A stretch of DNA of 64,000 nt from Salegentibacter sp. (lineage in GTDB: Bacteria > Bacteroidota > Bacteroidia > Flavobacteriales > Flavobacteriaceae), in contig CP051246.1 in assembly GCA_017795085.1 (NCBI GenBank), positions 870,514-934,513 on the forward strand, read 5' to 3'. Under the pieces are notes generated by a model. That model saw only the letters and a program-made list of their open reading frames with translations, did no database searches and was not told the DNA's origin. The translations under genes and the position numbers were made by a program. This document shows, one piece after another, positions 25,974 through 36,123 of this stretch (its first letter is position 1; the number at the start of each line of letters is the position of its first letter).

Positions 25974-26645
25974 TTAGGGAACTTTTACCTTATACAATGT
26001 AGTAACCAAAACTCCTTTATAACCAGGGGATTTAGTAGATAATAACTGCTTTTCTTCTTTGATTCTAAAGTTAAACGGCGGTGCTAAAAGACTTACTCCA
26101 CTGTGTTTTTTTAGCCTGATGCCCTGCCCGGAAATAATATCTTTATTGGGTTCAAAATCTTTTTCCGGTAAATGTTCGGTTAGAATGACATACTTAAAAT
26201 TGTATAATTTTTCTACTACAGATTTTATTTCAGCATTCGATATATGTTGTAAAACCTGTCTTAGGATTGCACAATCTCCGGAAGGCAAATTATCTTTTGC
26301 GATATCCAAAGAATGAAATTCTAAGTTTTTTGCTTTAAATGTTTTCTTGTTATGCGCTATAAGTTCTGGAACTATATCTATAGCAATATATTTCCCGGAG
26401 TATTTTACCAATTCTTTACCAATATTAAAATCACCGCAACCCAAATCGCATACTACAAGAGGTGGTTCAAAAGTAGCTAAAAAAGAAGACAAGGTTTCCG
26501 CATATGGATTTACCAATTCAGGATGATGTGAGCCTAAACCAGAATAGAATTCAGATTTCTGTCCTCCCCAGAGGTTGTTTTTATAAATCTGCACCATGGC
26601 ATCCTTGGTTGGCCAGGGTTTTTTAAATTTTTTATTCTTTGTCAT
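25974..26645 (-). CDS. Class I SAM-dependent methyltransferase
   Basis: A 223-residue cytosolic protein with SAM-binding motif I at residues 64-74 (VVCDLGCGDFNIG), an acidic end of strand 2 (YIAIDIVPELIAHN), and motifs CAILRQVLQHISNAEIKSVV and KYVILTEHLPEKD. The N-terminal MTKNKKFKKPWPTKDAMVQIYKNNLWGG region is typical of a small group of such enzymes that act on sugar or lipid-type acceptors, but the substrate cannot be inferred. It is transcribed against the neighbouring genes and stands alone. Confidence 0.82.
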   Translation of the reverse strand: MTKNKKFKKPWPTKDAMVQIYKNNLWGGQKSEFYSGLGSHHPELVNPYAETLSSFLATFEPPLVVCDLGCGDFNIGKELVKYSGKYIAIDIVPELIAHNKKTFKAKNLEFHSLDIAKDNLPSGDCAILRQVLQHISNAEIKSVVEKLYNFKYVILTEHLPEKDFEPNKDIISGQGIRLKKHSGVSLLAPPFNFRIKEEKQLLSTKSPGYKGVLVTTLYKVKVP

Positions 26646-27252
26646 ATAAAAGAAACTGGTTTGTTACTATACAAAAGTAGAATTCTGGTTGATGATGTAA
26701 GAAAATAGGAAAAATGAGTTTTCATCTTAATGTTAACTGATTGAATATACTAGACCGTAAAACCTGTATCTAATGTTTAAGTTAAGCATAGTTTAGCCAG
26801 CCCAAGTTTTGTTCTTTTTCCCCTTTTTCTTCGTTGGAAAAGCCTCACTTAGCTATGGCTATGCTACGTTTTTCCGCCTCCAAAAAGAAAAAATAGCGGC
26901 AACTTAACCGACACACTACACTGAACTTAACACTGGTAATGATTTTTATCTGAAATAAAGGTTTAATATCCTCAATCACTATTATTTTTCCATCTTTTCT
27001 GAAGCAATATTGCAATTGGGAAGAATAGGGGAGTTACGTTTAGATCTACTCATCTTATTAATTCAGTAAAGCAAATTAAGGAATTACGGCCGAGAAAATG
27101 TGTCGTCTTAAAATTTTTATCTTATTTCTATATAACATCTAAAAAAAACAGATACTTTACAACGGGTTAAAAATCTGTAAAAAGTTTTCTCTATCTTTTT
27201 AGTATCTTCATAGTCTGTCAGAAAACAGCTCGTCTATAATTCTGTTTACTTT
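26646..27252. other. Intergenic region with imperfect hairpin
   Basis: About 600 bp without a supportable gene. At about 26824-26892 there is an imperfect hairpin: TTTTTCTT (26824-26831) can pair with AAGAAAAA (26885-26892) and TTGG (26834-26837) with CCAA (26880-26883), around a stretch with TAGCTATGGCTATGCTA. This may be a dispersed intergenic repeat, but no second copy is in the window. Confidence 0.4.
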
Positions 27253-30200
27253 ATGAAGAAATTTTTACTCCCCGGCTTTTTACTACTCTTTTTTATTGGC
27301 TTTGCTCAGGAAACCATTGAACAAAAATGGCAGGTTGTAGATTCCCTGGAGCTACAGGGTCGTAATGAATCGGCTACAGAAATTGTTTCGGAAATAATGG
27401 ATACTTCTCGGGAAGCGAGGGATTATACCAATTATATTAAAGCAAAGCTTTTTTACTATAAATTTTTGCAGGTTAATCAGGAGTACTCAAATGTGGAGAT
27501 TCTGAAGGATTTAAACCAAAGTATTTCAGAAATTCCCACTCCTTTTAAAAATGTATTGCTTAGTTATAAAGCAAAATTTCTTGATCAGTATTTTCAAAAT
27601 CACCGTTGGAAAATCCGCGACCGGAAGGAAATTGACGATTCCGAAGCTTTGGAGATCGATACTTGGTCGGCTAATACTTTGCAGGATTCTATCGCTATCA
27701 GCTATGAACTTTCTTTAGCTGGGGAGAAAGAGCTTATTAAAACTCCAGTGGGGAATATCACAGAACTTTTAATTGAAAATTCACTTTACCGCAAATATCA
27801 ACCGAGTTTATACGATCTGTTGGCCCATAGGGCTGTGGCTTATTTCTCCGATTCGGGTAATTTTCAATCGGTAGCCACCGCAAATGAATATGCTTTTGAT
27901 GATGAGGAGTTGTTTGCAAAAAGTCTGGTTTTTAGGAAATTAAATTTTCCTAAAGCCGCCAAAGAGAATCCTGAAGTAAAAGTGCTCCAAATTTACCAGA
28001 ATCTTGAGCATTTACATTCCCAGGATAAAAACCCGGAAGCTTTTGTATTCAATCAACTCCAACGACTGGCGGATGTAATAAACTATTATAAAGGTCCGCA
28101 GAGATGGGAGAAATACCTGTCGGCTTTAGACCGTCTGGCTGAAAAGTACACTAATCAACCGGTAAACGCACTCATTCTTTTTGCACGGGCTATGCATTAT
28201 TATGAACGTTCTAAAGAAACTGATAGAGAGGATGAATTGGAACACCCGGAATTTCTTCAAAAGGCCGTAACATTATGTGAAGAAATAACAAAAGAATATC
28301 CCAATTCGTCTACTGCCCAGGAAGCTTATAGGCTTAAGAGCGCCATTACCGCTGTTGAGGTTAGTATTAAGGTACAGTCAATTCTTGCCCTCCGGGAACC
28401 GGGCAGAATTTATATTTCCTATAAAAACCTGGATTCAGTAACACTTAAAATTTTTCAGGTGCCGGAATCTTTCCAGCGCAATCTCACTTACAAGAAGAGG
28501 GATTCTATTATTAAGGACTATACCAAAAAAGAACCCGATTTTAGTAAAATCATTCATCTTCCACAATCCGAAGATTACAATCTGCATTCCACAGAATTTG
28601 CTTTTCCAGGCCGCGAGAAAGGAAATTACCTGTTGTATATTTCAGGTGGCGATACTCATGAAAACGAAGGCAACAGTTATGAATTTATCCAGGTAACCAA
28701 TTTGGTTTTAGCCCAAACTCGTTTTAATAAATATGCAGCTTATCGTGCCATAGATCGGGTTTCGGGGGAGAATATTTCCGATGCTAAAATTCAAATCTTT
28801 AATGATAAAAATAAAATTGACAGATCCGGTAAGACTGATGAAAACGGGGAATTCAAAGATAATTTAAGTAGAAATAATCGCCGTTCAGGCAGAATACGAA
28901 TTACCAAAGAGGGAGATACTTTAAATACAAATTATTGGTCGGGTTACTATTATCGCAATGATGAAGAGCAAAAAATACTGGCAAAATCTATGCTTTATCT
29001 GGACAGGGAGATTTACCGTCCCGGGCAAAAAGTTTACTTCAAAGGTATTTTACTCAAACATAAAAATGAAAACACTACCACTGTTCCTAATGAATATGTA
29101 GAGATATATGTGGATGATCCCAATGGCGAGGAAATTGAAAGTTTCAGGCTTAAGACCAACAAATATGGTTCATTTACGGGGGAATTTATGCTTCCCGCTA
29201 CTGGTATAACGGGTGCCTTTCGCATTTATACCGAAGCAGATGCTGACGGGGACACCGATTTTTGGAATACCATATGGGACACCGATAGTTATATGAATAG
29301 TTCCGTCTCTTTTAGTGTTGAGGAATATAAAAGGCCAAGCTTTGAAATAGTTTTTGATAGTCCTAAAAAGACGTTTAGTCCAAAAGATACCATGAAAATT
29401 AATGGGGAAGTCAGCTCCTTTATGGGCGCAGGCATAAACAACACGAAGCTGAAATATGAGGTGCAGCGGGAAAAGCAGGTACGCTATTGGTGGCGTGATT
29501 CTTATACTGAAAAAACCCTTATTACTTCCGATAGTATTAGCACCGATGCTGAAGGAAAGTTCGCTATAGAATTTCCTGCGGTTGTAAAAGCTGAAGATTT
29601 AAAAGAAGATGATCTTATTTATAAATACACTATAAAGGTGGTGGTTACCGATGTAAGCGGTGAAACACGAGAAGCTTCTACCTCGGTTAAAGTAGGAAAC
29701 AAAAATCTGTTGCTGAATCTTGAAATGCAGGAGAACCTGGGAAGCTTAGATAGCCTGAAACCAAATATTAAAGCAGTGAATTTAAATGATATTCCGGTTG
29801 CGGTAAAAGGGAAACTGCGAATTTATAAATTGAAAGCACCGGATCGAATTCTAAAGCATAGATTATGGGAGGCACCTGAAATTGCCATTCTTTCTGAAAA
29901 AGAATTTAAAGAATTATTTCCCGAAGAACCGTATAAAGAGGAGAATAAGCCAGAAAATTGGCCACAAGGGGAATTAAAATATGAATCTGATTTCAATACC
30001 GATGCTGTTTACGAACCCGAAATTTTAATAGATGAGGATTGGAAATCCGGGAAGTATAGCGTGGAAGTAGATGTTACCGACGGCAATAATATAGATTCCC
30101 TGCAGCGGACCTTTAATGTGATTAAACCGGAAGAGGATTACCTGGCAGACAATCAGCGTTTTGATTTTAAAATAGAAAATAGTGATTTTAGGAAAGATAA

Positions 30201-33200
30201 ACGCTTAGAGGTGCTATTGCAAACTGCCTATGACTCCTTGAACCTGGAGCTTTCGGTTTATGATGAAAACGATCAGATCTTTAGGGAATTTATAATGCTT
30301 AATGGAAAAAAGAAAATTGAAATTCCCCTGGAAGCTTCAATTTCTGAAACTCTGGAAATTCAGGTTTCCGGGGTGAAAAATAATGCTGCAATAGCAGAAA
30401 GCAGGAAAATTTCGATTCCAATTACCAAAAAACAACTTGATATAGAAACCGAGACTTTCAGGGATAAAATTGAACCCGGAGTAGAAGAGATCTGGAGTTT
30501 TAAAGTCAGTAATGAGAAAAATGAAATTCCGGATGCTGAGGTTTTGGCTTCTATGTACGATGCTTCGTTAGATCAGTTTAAGACTGGTAAGTGGGAAGTC
30601 AATACCGGTTTTGACAAAAATTATCTGAATTTTCCCGATTTCAGTATTTCCAATATAGGTGAGACGCGGCATTTTACCAACAAGTTTCCAAGGGGTTTAG
30701 CGTACCATAATCAGAAAAAGATATTTGATAAGTTGAATCTTTTTGGGTTTTATTTTAGCCGGCCTAATAGCTATCAGTATCGCCAATACCTGAGTAGAAA
30801 AAAGCAGGAAGGAAAAAGCGATGAATTAAAAGGAAACACAAAAGGAAAAGTTACCGATACCCAAGGCTTACCACTGCCTGGCGTGAATGTAAGGATTAAA
30901 GGAGAAGGAGCAAGTAAAGGTACGACCACAAATTTTGACGGGAAATTTGCCCTTGATACTAAAGCAGACGATATTCTGGAGGTTTCCTATTTGGGTTATG
31001 GTACATACGAGTTTCGGGTAGGAAAATCCAAAGAATTGTTTATAATAATGGAAGAAGATTCCTCAGCCTTAAATGAGGTAGTGACTGTAGGTTATGGAGT
31101 TCAGCAAGAAGATACTAAAGAAATCGAAGGGGATGCATTTGCAGCAAGTAATCTTGAGGCACCGGTAGCAGAAGCAATCCAGATTAGGGGAAATTCTTCA
31201 GGAGAAGCTAATTCGTTAATGTTCATCGTCGATGGAGAAATTGTTGCTGATTTCGATCTAAATTCATCTGATATCATTTCGGCGGAAATGCTAAGTGGTA
31301 CAGAAGCCATGGCACTTTATGGCGCACAGGCTGCCAATGGGGTAGTGGTGATTACTACCAAAAAAGGAATGGAAGACTTACAAAATGTAGAAGCCAGGAA
31401 AAACCTTGATGAAACAGCTTTCTTTTTTCCAGAATTGAATCTGGATAAAGACGGGAAATTACAATTTAGTTTTACTTCTCCTGAAGCGCTTACCCGATGG
31501 AAATTAAGGCTGCTTGGTCATACCAACGATTGGTCTACCGGGCAATACGAGAACACCGTGGTAACTCAAAAGGATTTGAATATCACTCCTAATCCTCCCC
31601 GGTTTTTAAGAGAAAATGATACGATTGTTTTTAAATCAAAAATCACCAATCTTTCCGGTGAAAGTATTTCGGGAACTGCCATGTTACAACTTTTTGATGC
31701 GGTAAGCTTAAAGCCAATAGATACCCTTTTGGGCAATACATCAAATAGCAAAACCTTTAATTTAAAGACCTCAAATAGTGCTGCAGTTTCCTGGCAACTA
31801 ACTATTCCTGAAGGAGTTCCTGCTGTTACTTATAAAGTTTTGGCAAAAGCAGGAAATTTTACAGATGGAGAAGAGAATTTCCTTCCGATACTGACCAATC
31901 GTATGCTGGTAAATGAGAGTTTAGCCTTCTTCGTCAGACCAGGGGAAACCGAAACATTTGAGTTTAAAAATCTTAAAGAAAATAATTCCAGTACCTTAGA
32001 ACATCATAAATATGCGCTGGAATACAGTTCTAATCCCGCCTGGTATGCTGTTCAAAGCTTACCCTATTTAATGGAATTTGAGCATGAATGCTCTGAGCAG
32101 AATTTTGCACGTTTATATGCCAATAGTCTTGCTTCGCACATTATCAATAGTCAGCCGAAAATTAAAGCGGTTTTTGAGGCCTGGGAGAAAGACGGTTCAC
32201 TGCAAAGCCCGCTTGAAAAGAATGAAGAATTAAAATCGCTTATACTGGCTGAAACTCCCTGGCTAAGAGACGCACAATCGGAAACCGAACAGAAACAGCG
32301 CGTCGCTAAACTTTTTGAACTTAATAAACTTGCTAAGGAGCAAACAGAAGTACTAAAACGGCTAAAAAGGATGCAAAATAGTTCCGGGGCTTTTCCATGG
32401 TTTTCAGGTGGACGAGATAACTATTTTATCACCCGGCATATTGTTGCCGGCTTTGGACACCTAGAAAAATTGGGAGTTGATCTTGAGGCTTCAGGAATAC
32501 TTAAAAAGGCCGTTTCTTATCTGGATAAAAAAATTATAGAAAATAGGAACGTTTTAGAATATAAGGAGGAGGATTTTTACAAAAGCACCAGCAATCTGCA
32601 TTACCTGTATGCCCGGAGTTTTTATCTGGAAGAATTTCCGCTTTCAGAAGAAAACCAGGAAATAGCAAACAAAATTATTAAGGCTCATAAAGATTCTTGG
32701 ATAGAGAGGAGTCTATATAATAAAGGTTTACTAATGTTAATTTTTTCCAGGAGTAGAGAAAAAGAAACTGCGGAAGATATCATGATTTCCCTGAAAGAAA
32801 ATGCGGTGAAATCGGATGATTACGGAATGTATTGGAAGGAAAACGAAAGTGGCTGGCACTATTACAGCGCACCTGTTGAAACTCAGGCATTGCTGATAGA
32901 AGCATTTTCAGAATTAGAGGAATTAGCAACAGTTGAAGAGATGAAAATATGGCTGCTACAGAATAAGCGAACTAATCATTGGCCTACTACCAAAGCCACT
33001 ACCGAAGCTACCTATGCTTTATTGATGCAGGGAGAGAATTGGTTGCAAATCGAAGATAAAACTGAAATGCTGGTTGGTGGGGAAGAAATATCTTCGACTA
33101 AATTAGAAGAAACAGAAAAAGAAGCAGGTACAGGTTACAGAAAAGTCACCTGGAAAGCTGATGAAATCAACGATTCTTTCAGTCAGATTTCTGTTAAAAA

Positions 33201-33714
33201 TAACAATAATATTGCCGGTTACGGAGGTGCTTATTGGCAATATTTTGAAGATCTTGATAAAATAAAGACCCATAACAACGCTCCATTGAGTATTGAAAAA
33301 GAACTGTATTTAAATGTTTCAGGAAGTTCGGGTAAAAGTCTAAAGAGAATAAGCCCTCAAACTCTTGTTAAGACCGGAGATTTAGTGACCGTCCGACTAA
33401 TAGTAAGGTCTACAACCGATATGGATTATATTCATTTAAAGGATATGCGGGCCAGCGGATTTGAACCTACAAATGTGCTGAGCGAATATAAATATCAAGA
33501 CGGGACAGCGTATTACGAAAGCACTAAAGATGCAGCTACTCATTTCTTCTTTGACAGCCTTAAAAAAGGGACTTATGTGTTGGAATATACCGTACGGGCA
33601 AATAATCCCGGAAATTTTTCTAACGGAATTACAACTATAGAAAATATGTATGCTCCGGAATTTTCATCACATACTAAGGGAATTAGGGTGAAGATTACTA
33701 ATAAAATTGAGTAA
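27253..33714 (+). CDS. Alpha-2-macroglobulin family protein with inserted CarboxypepD_reg and TonB-plug-like segment
   Basis: A 2153-residue exported protein (signal ends near FIGFAQ, residue 19, no lipobox). Order: helical N-terminal part (about 20-370); MG-type beta domains with the MG2 signature DREIYRPGQKVYFKG near 578-592; CarboxypepD_reg-like domain (about 1193-1275: GKVTDTQGLPLPGVNV, FDGKFALDT, SYLGYG); TonB-plug-like segment (about 1278-1375: EVVTVGYGVQ, MFIVDGEIV, MALYGAQAANGVVVITTKKG); then the A2M and thioester domains with C-S-E-Q at Cys1613. The Cys and Gln of the thioester motif are present. A2Ms trap or inhibit proteases. A plug without a barrel cannot be a pore, so it probably serves as a binding module. 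It stands alone without the usual PBP1C partner. Confidence 0.87.
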   Translation: MKKFLLPGFLLLFFIGFAQETIEQKWQVVDSLELQGRNESATEIVSEIMDTSREARDYTNYIKAKLFYYKFLQVNQEYSNVEILKDLNQSISEIPTPFKNVLLSYKAKFLDQYFQNHRWKIRDRKEIDDSEALEIDTWSANTLQDSIAISYELSLAGEKELIKTPVGNITELLIENSLYRKYQPSLYDLLAHRAVAYFSDSGNFQSVATANEYAFDDEELFAKSLVFRKLNFPKAAKENPEVKVLQIYQNLEHLHSQDKNPEAFVFNQLQRLADVINYYKGPQRWEKYLSALDRLAEKYTNQPVNALILFARAMHYYERSKETDREDELEHPEFLQKAVTLCEEITKEYPNSSTAQEAYRLKSAITAVEVSIKVQSILALREPGRIYISYKNLDSVTLKIFQVPESFQRNLTYKKRDSIIKDYTKKEPDFSKIIHLPQSEDYNLHSTEFAFPGREKGNYLLYISGGDTHENEGNSYEFIQVTNLVLAQTRFNKYAAYRAIDRVSGENISDAKIQIFNDKNKIDRSGKTDENGEFKDNLSRNNRRSGRIRITKEGDTLNTNYWSGYYYRNDEEQKILAKSMLYLDREIYRPGQKVYFKGILLKHKNENTTTVPNEYVEIYVDDPNGEEIESFRLKTNKYGSFTGEFMLPATGITGAFRIYTEADADGDTDFWNTIWDTDSYMNSSVSFSVEEYKRPSFEIVFDSPKKTFSPKDTMKINGEVSSFMGAGINNTKLKYEVQREKQVRYWWRDSYTEKTLITSDSISTDAEGKFAIEFPAVVKAEDLKEDDLIYKYTIKVVVTDVSGETREASTSVKVGNKNLLLNLEMQENLGSLDSLKPNIKAVNLNDIPVAVKGKLRIYKLKAPDRILKHRLWEAPEIAILSEKEFKELFPEEPYKEENKPENWPQGELKYESDFNTDAVYEPEILIDEDWKSGKYSVEVDVTDGNNIDSLQRTFNVIKPEEDYLADNQRFDFKIENSDFRKDKRLEVLLQTAYDSLNLELSVYDENDQIFREFIMLNGKKKIEIPLEASISETLEIQVSGVKNNAAIAESRKISIPITKKQLDIETETFRDKIEPGVEEIWSFKVSNEKNEIPDAEVLASMYDASLDQFKTGKWEVNTGFDKNYLNFPDFSISNIGETRHFTNKFPRGLAYHNQKKIFDKLNLFGFYFSRPNSYQYRQYLSRKKQEGKSDELKGNTKGKVTDTQGLPLPGVNVRIKGEGASKGTTTNFDGKFALDTKADDILEVSYLGYGTYEFRVGKSKELFIIMEEDSSALNEVVTVGYGVQQEDTKEIEGDAFAASNLEAPVAEAIQIRGNSSGEANSLMFIVDGEIVADFDLNSSDIISAEMLSGTEAMALYGAQAANGVVVITTKKGMEDLQNVEARKNLDETAFFFPELNLDKDGKLQFSFTSPEALTRWKLRLLGHTNDWSTGQYENTVVTQKDLNITPNPPRFLRENDTIVFKSKITNLSGESISGTAMLQLFDAVSLKPIDTLLGNTSNSKTFNLKTSNSAAVSWQLTIPEGVPAVTYKVLAKAGNFTDGEENFLPILTNRMLVNESLAFFVRPGETETFEFKNLKENNSSTLEHHKYALEYSSNPAWYAVQSLPYLMEFEHECSEQNFARLYANSLASHIINSQPKIKAVFEAWEKDGSLQSPLEKNEELKSLILAETPWLRDAQSETEQKQRVAKLFELNKLAKEQTEVLKRLKRMQNSSGAFPWFSGGRDNYFITRHIVAGFGHLEKLGVDLEASGILKKAVSYLDKKIIENRNVLEYKEEDFYKSTSNLHYLYARSFYLEEFPLSEENQEIANKIIKAHKDSWIERSLYNKGLLMLIFSRSREKETAEDIMISLKENAVKSDDYGMYWKENESGWHYYSAPVETQALLIEAFSELEELATVEEMKIWLLQNKRTNHWPTTKATTEATYALLMQGENWLQIEDKTEMLVGGEEISSTKLEETEKEAGTGYRKVTWKADEINDSFSQISVKNNNNIAGYGGAYWQYFEDLDKIKTHNNAPLSIEKELYLNVSGSSGKSLKRISPQTLVKTGDLVTVRLIVRSTTDMDYIHLKDMRASGFEPTNVLSEYKYQDGTAYYESTKDAATHFFFDSLKKGTYVLEYTVRANNPGNFSNGITTIENMYAPEFSSHTKGIRVKITNKIE

Positions 33715-34000
33715 AAGATGTAGAATATTTAATGTGCAGAATATGATCTTTGTTTTTCGGTGAGATTTCTGAAAAATAGTTTATTGATTTTACATGTAAC
33801 TTTACTCATGATTAAATATTAGGGGATAACTTTTGAATTATTTTTACAGGCTGAAAATGGGTTTGTACCTCGATTTTTCCGAAGTCAAGTGTTTCTGGTA
33901 ATTGAAAGCTTCGGTATCAGGAAAAATAAAAAGCTCAAATTTTTAAATTATATTCTAATTTTAAGAAGTGTATTTTTATGTAGCTATAAAAAATTAAATA

Positions 34001-34429
34001 ATGGGAAAACTCTTGCTAAAAACAGATCCGAAAGTCAATAAAATATTTGTCAACTATCCAGATAAAGTCCGGGATAAGATGCAATATTTGAGGGCTTTGG
34101 TAATAGAAACAGCTGAAGATACAGTAGGGATTGAGGAATTGGAAGAAACATTGAAATGGGGCGAGCCGAGTTTTGTAACCAAAAATGGAAGTACCTTGCG
34201 AATAGATTGGAAAGAAAAATCACCCAACCACTACGCTATGTATTTTCAATGTACGAGTCGTTTGGTTAATACGTTCAGGATGGTGTTTGATCATAAATTT
34301 CAATATGAGGGCAACAGGGCAATTGTGTTTCAACTAAATCAAAAAATCCCTGAATTGGAATTAAAAGAATGTATAAGAGCCTCTTTGATGTACCACGATG
34401 TAAAACATATACCAACTTTGGGAATTTAA
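34001..34429 (+). CDS. DUF1801 domain protein
   Basis: A 142-residue cytosolic protein of the DUF1801 (YdhG-like) type. Typical elements are an early IFVNYPDKVRDKMQYLRALVIETA helix, ETLKWGEPSFVTKNGSTLRID, a YAMYFQC strand and a C-terminal IRASLMYHDVKHIP. The family has a small alpha/beta fold and no firmly known reaction. It is 43 bp upstream of a Crp/Fnr regulator in the same direction. Confidence 0.82.
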   Translation: MGKLLLKTDPKVNKIFVNYPDKVRDKMQYLRALVIETAEDTVGIEELEETLKWGEPSFVTKNGSTLRIDWKEKSPNHYAMYFQCTSRLVNTFRMVFDHKFQYEGNRAIVFQLNQKIPELELKECIRASLMYHDVKHIPTLGI

Positions 34430-34472
34430 TAGCTGCTGGTTATCCATACAGGCTTTAACGGTATTTGAGAAG

Positions 34473-35048
34473 ATGACAACAGAAGTTATAAATAGGATAA
34501 GACAATTAACCGATTTAACCGAATCGGAAATTTTAGAATTTATAAACATAGCCAGAATCAAAAATTTTGAACCGAAATCTCATTTTGTCAGAGCAGGACA
34601 AATACCAACTGAATTTGGGATTGTAATAAGCGGCTTATTTCGATACATTTATATTTCTGAAGAAGGAAAAGAATTTACAAAAGTCTTTATGCCTGAAAAG
34701 AGTTTTATCAGTTCCTATTCAGCAATGATTTCAAAAACAACTTCTTTTTTCTTTATTGAAGCAATAGAAAATTCAAAAGTTCTGGTAATGCCATATAATA
34801 AATGGCAGAAATTAAAAGAACACAACCCCAGATGGAATTTATTATTAGTGAAATTATTAGAGAAAGGATATGCCGTAAAAGAAAAACGAGAACGGGAATT
34901 TTTATTGTTAGATGCGGAAAACAGGTACAGAATATTTTTGGAAGAATATCCAAGATTAGAAAACAGAGTTAAACAATATATGATTGCATCGTATCTTGGA
35001 ATAACACCAATAGCTTTTAGCAGAATTAAGAAAAAAATGCACGCATAA
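34473..35048 (+). CDS. Crp/Fnr family transcriptional regulator (second)
   Basis: A 191-residue protein with a cNMP-binding-like barrel (about residues 25-115, HFVRAGQIPTEFGIVISGLFRYIY) and a C-terminal HTH (about 155-190, VKQYMIASYLGITPIAFSRIKKKM). Same length as the regulator at 16099-16674 but clearly diverged. No cysteine cluster. The MIASYLG...SRI motif is shared with the first protein. The flanking DUF1801 and ICMT-like genes, in the same direction, may be its targets. Confidence 0.87.
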   Translation: MTTEVINRIRQLTDLTESEILEFINIARIKNFEPKSHFVRAGQIPTEFGIVISGLFRYIYISEEGKEFTKVFMPEKSFISSYSAMISKTTSFFFIEAIENSKVLVMPYNKWQKLKEHNPRWNLLLVKLLEKGYAVKEKREREFLLLDAENRYRIFLEEYPRLENRVKQYMIASYLGITPIAFSRIKKKMHA

Positions 35049-35111
35049 ACCTATGTTAATGTAATTGGAATTACTTTAAAACACCTTTGTAAAAACAATA
35101 AAATTTAAGGT

Positions 35112-35555
35112 ATGAAAAAAGTAATCCCGCCATTTCTTTTCCTATCCTGTATAGTTATTATGATAATAATAAGAAATCTGGTTGTTATCAAAGAAATTGT
35201 TCCGAGACCATTTAATTATTTCGGAACAGTATTAATAATACTAGGAATTGTAGCAACAATACTAGTCCGTAAAGAATTTGAAAAAAATAACACCGAAATA
35301 CATACTTTTAAAGAACCAAGGAAACTTGTAACTCACGGACTGTTTAAAATTAGTAGGAATCCAATTTACCTTGGTTTTGCCATCAGCTTATTTGGTGTGT
35401 GGATTCTTTTAGGAACAATTCTTCCAATAATTGGGTGTTTGCTTTTTATAACAATAACAAATTGTTATTATATTCCATTTGAAGAACGAATAATGGAAAA
35501 TACGTTTGGGAAAGAGTATAAAAAATATAAAGCTAAAGTAAGAAAGTGGATTTAG
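35112..35555 (+). CDS. Isoprenylcysteine carboxyl methyltransferase-like membrane protein
   Basis: A 147-residue protein with about four membrane segments. The C-terminal half has the ICMT/PEMT hallmark: LVTHGLFKISRNPIYLGFAIS, where RNPIYLG is the SAM-binding element, then FEERIMENTFGKEYKKYKAKVRKW with the conserved Glu-Glu and Tyr. Such bacterial enzymes methylate lipids or small molecules at the membrane. It follows the Crp/Fnr gene by 63 bp. Confidence 0.85.
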   Translation: MKKVIPPFLFLSCIVIMIIIRNLVVIKEIVPRPFNYFGTVLIILGIVATILVRKEFEKNNTEIHTFKEPRKLVTHGLFKISRNPIYLGFAISLFGVWILLGTILPIIGCLLFITITNCYYIPFEERIMENTFGKEYKKYKAKVRKWI

Positions 35556-35623
35556 AGATTATTTTTAAAAAGCGTGTAGCTGATACAATTTGCTCAACCT
35601 GCTTCAGTATTAAGATATAGGTT

Positions 35624-35834
35624 ATGGAAAGTTAACAGAAAAGGAAATCCGTGAATTAGAAACTCAGTTAAGTTGCCCCAGTGGGCATATGGGCGCTGAA
35701 GTTGGAAAACTATGTACGAGACCAATAATAAGATGGTTTTAAATTCAAAATTTCTTGGACTTCAAAACAAGAATTTAGTTTTGGAGCTTGGACATGGGAA
35801 TTGCGGGCATTTGAATCCCTTTCTTAATGATTAG
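35624..35834 (+). pseudogene. Decayed class I methyltransferase N-terminus
   Basis: Two frames joined by a shift encode the start of a methyltransferase: GKLTEKEIRELETQLSCPSG then HMGAEVGKL in one frame, and YETNNKMVLNSKFLGLQNKN then LVLELGHGNCGHLNPFLND in the next. The last part is a SAM-binding motif I of the LELGHGNCGH type. The shift is near 35705. There is a stop after about 70 codons and the remaining two thirds of the gene are absent. A missing base after the ATG at 35624 also breaks the start. Confidence 0.65.
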
Positions 35835-35863
35835 AGAATGAGATTTTGGTTGATGTATCGAGT

Positions 35864-36118
35864 GTTGTCGCTAGGGGGAGTAGCAAGGTTTTAAATACAT
35901 CAAAACAAGCAAGACAATGGTAAGGTAAAGATTAAAGAACTATAACTAATAAGGCAGGAGATAAAATCTTTATGTCAAAGGATGGGTTAAGAAAAATGAG
36001 GTTTGATATTAAAAATCCTCATCATGGAGATGCTCCTCACATCCATTTAGAAATTTTCAAAAATGGTAAATGGAAAGACGCTATTCCTGGTACTCATAGA
36101 ATTTATCCTAAACCATAG
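35864..36118 (+). pseudogene. Headless polymorphic-toxin C-terminal tip (first)
   Basis: A continuous frame starts VVARGSSKVLNTSKQARQW, is interrupted by two stops (near 35921 and 35933), and continues TNKAGDKIFMSKDGLRKMRF, DIKNPHHGDAPHIHLEIF and KWKDAIPGTHRIYPKP to the TAG at 36116-36118. From ATG 35972 an intact 48-residue frame remains. The His-rich HHGDAPHIHLE core and the short C-terminal module look like the catalytic tip of an RHS- or CDI-type polymorphic toxin cut from its delivery protein. The toxin class is not assigned. An immunity-like gene follows after 5 bp. The opening VVARG resembles that of the second tip. Confidence 0.6.
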
Positions 36119-36123
36119 AAGTA

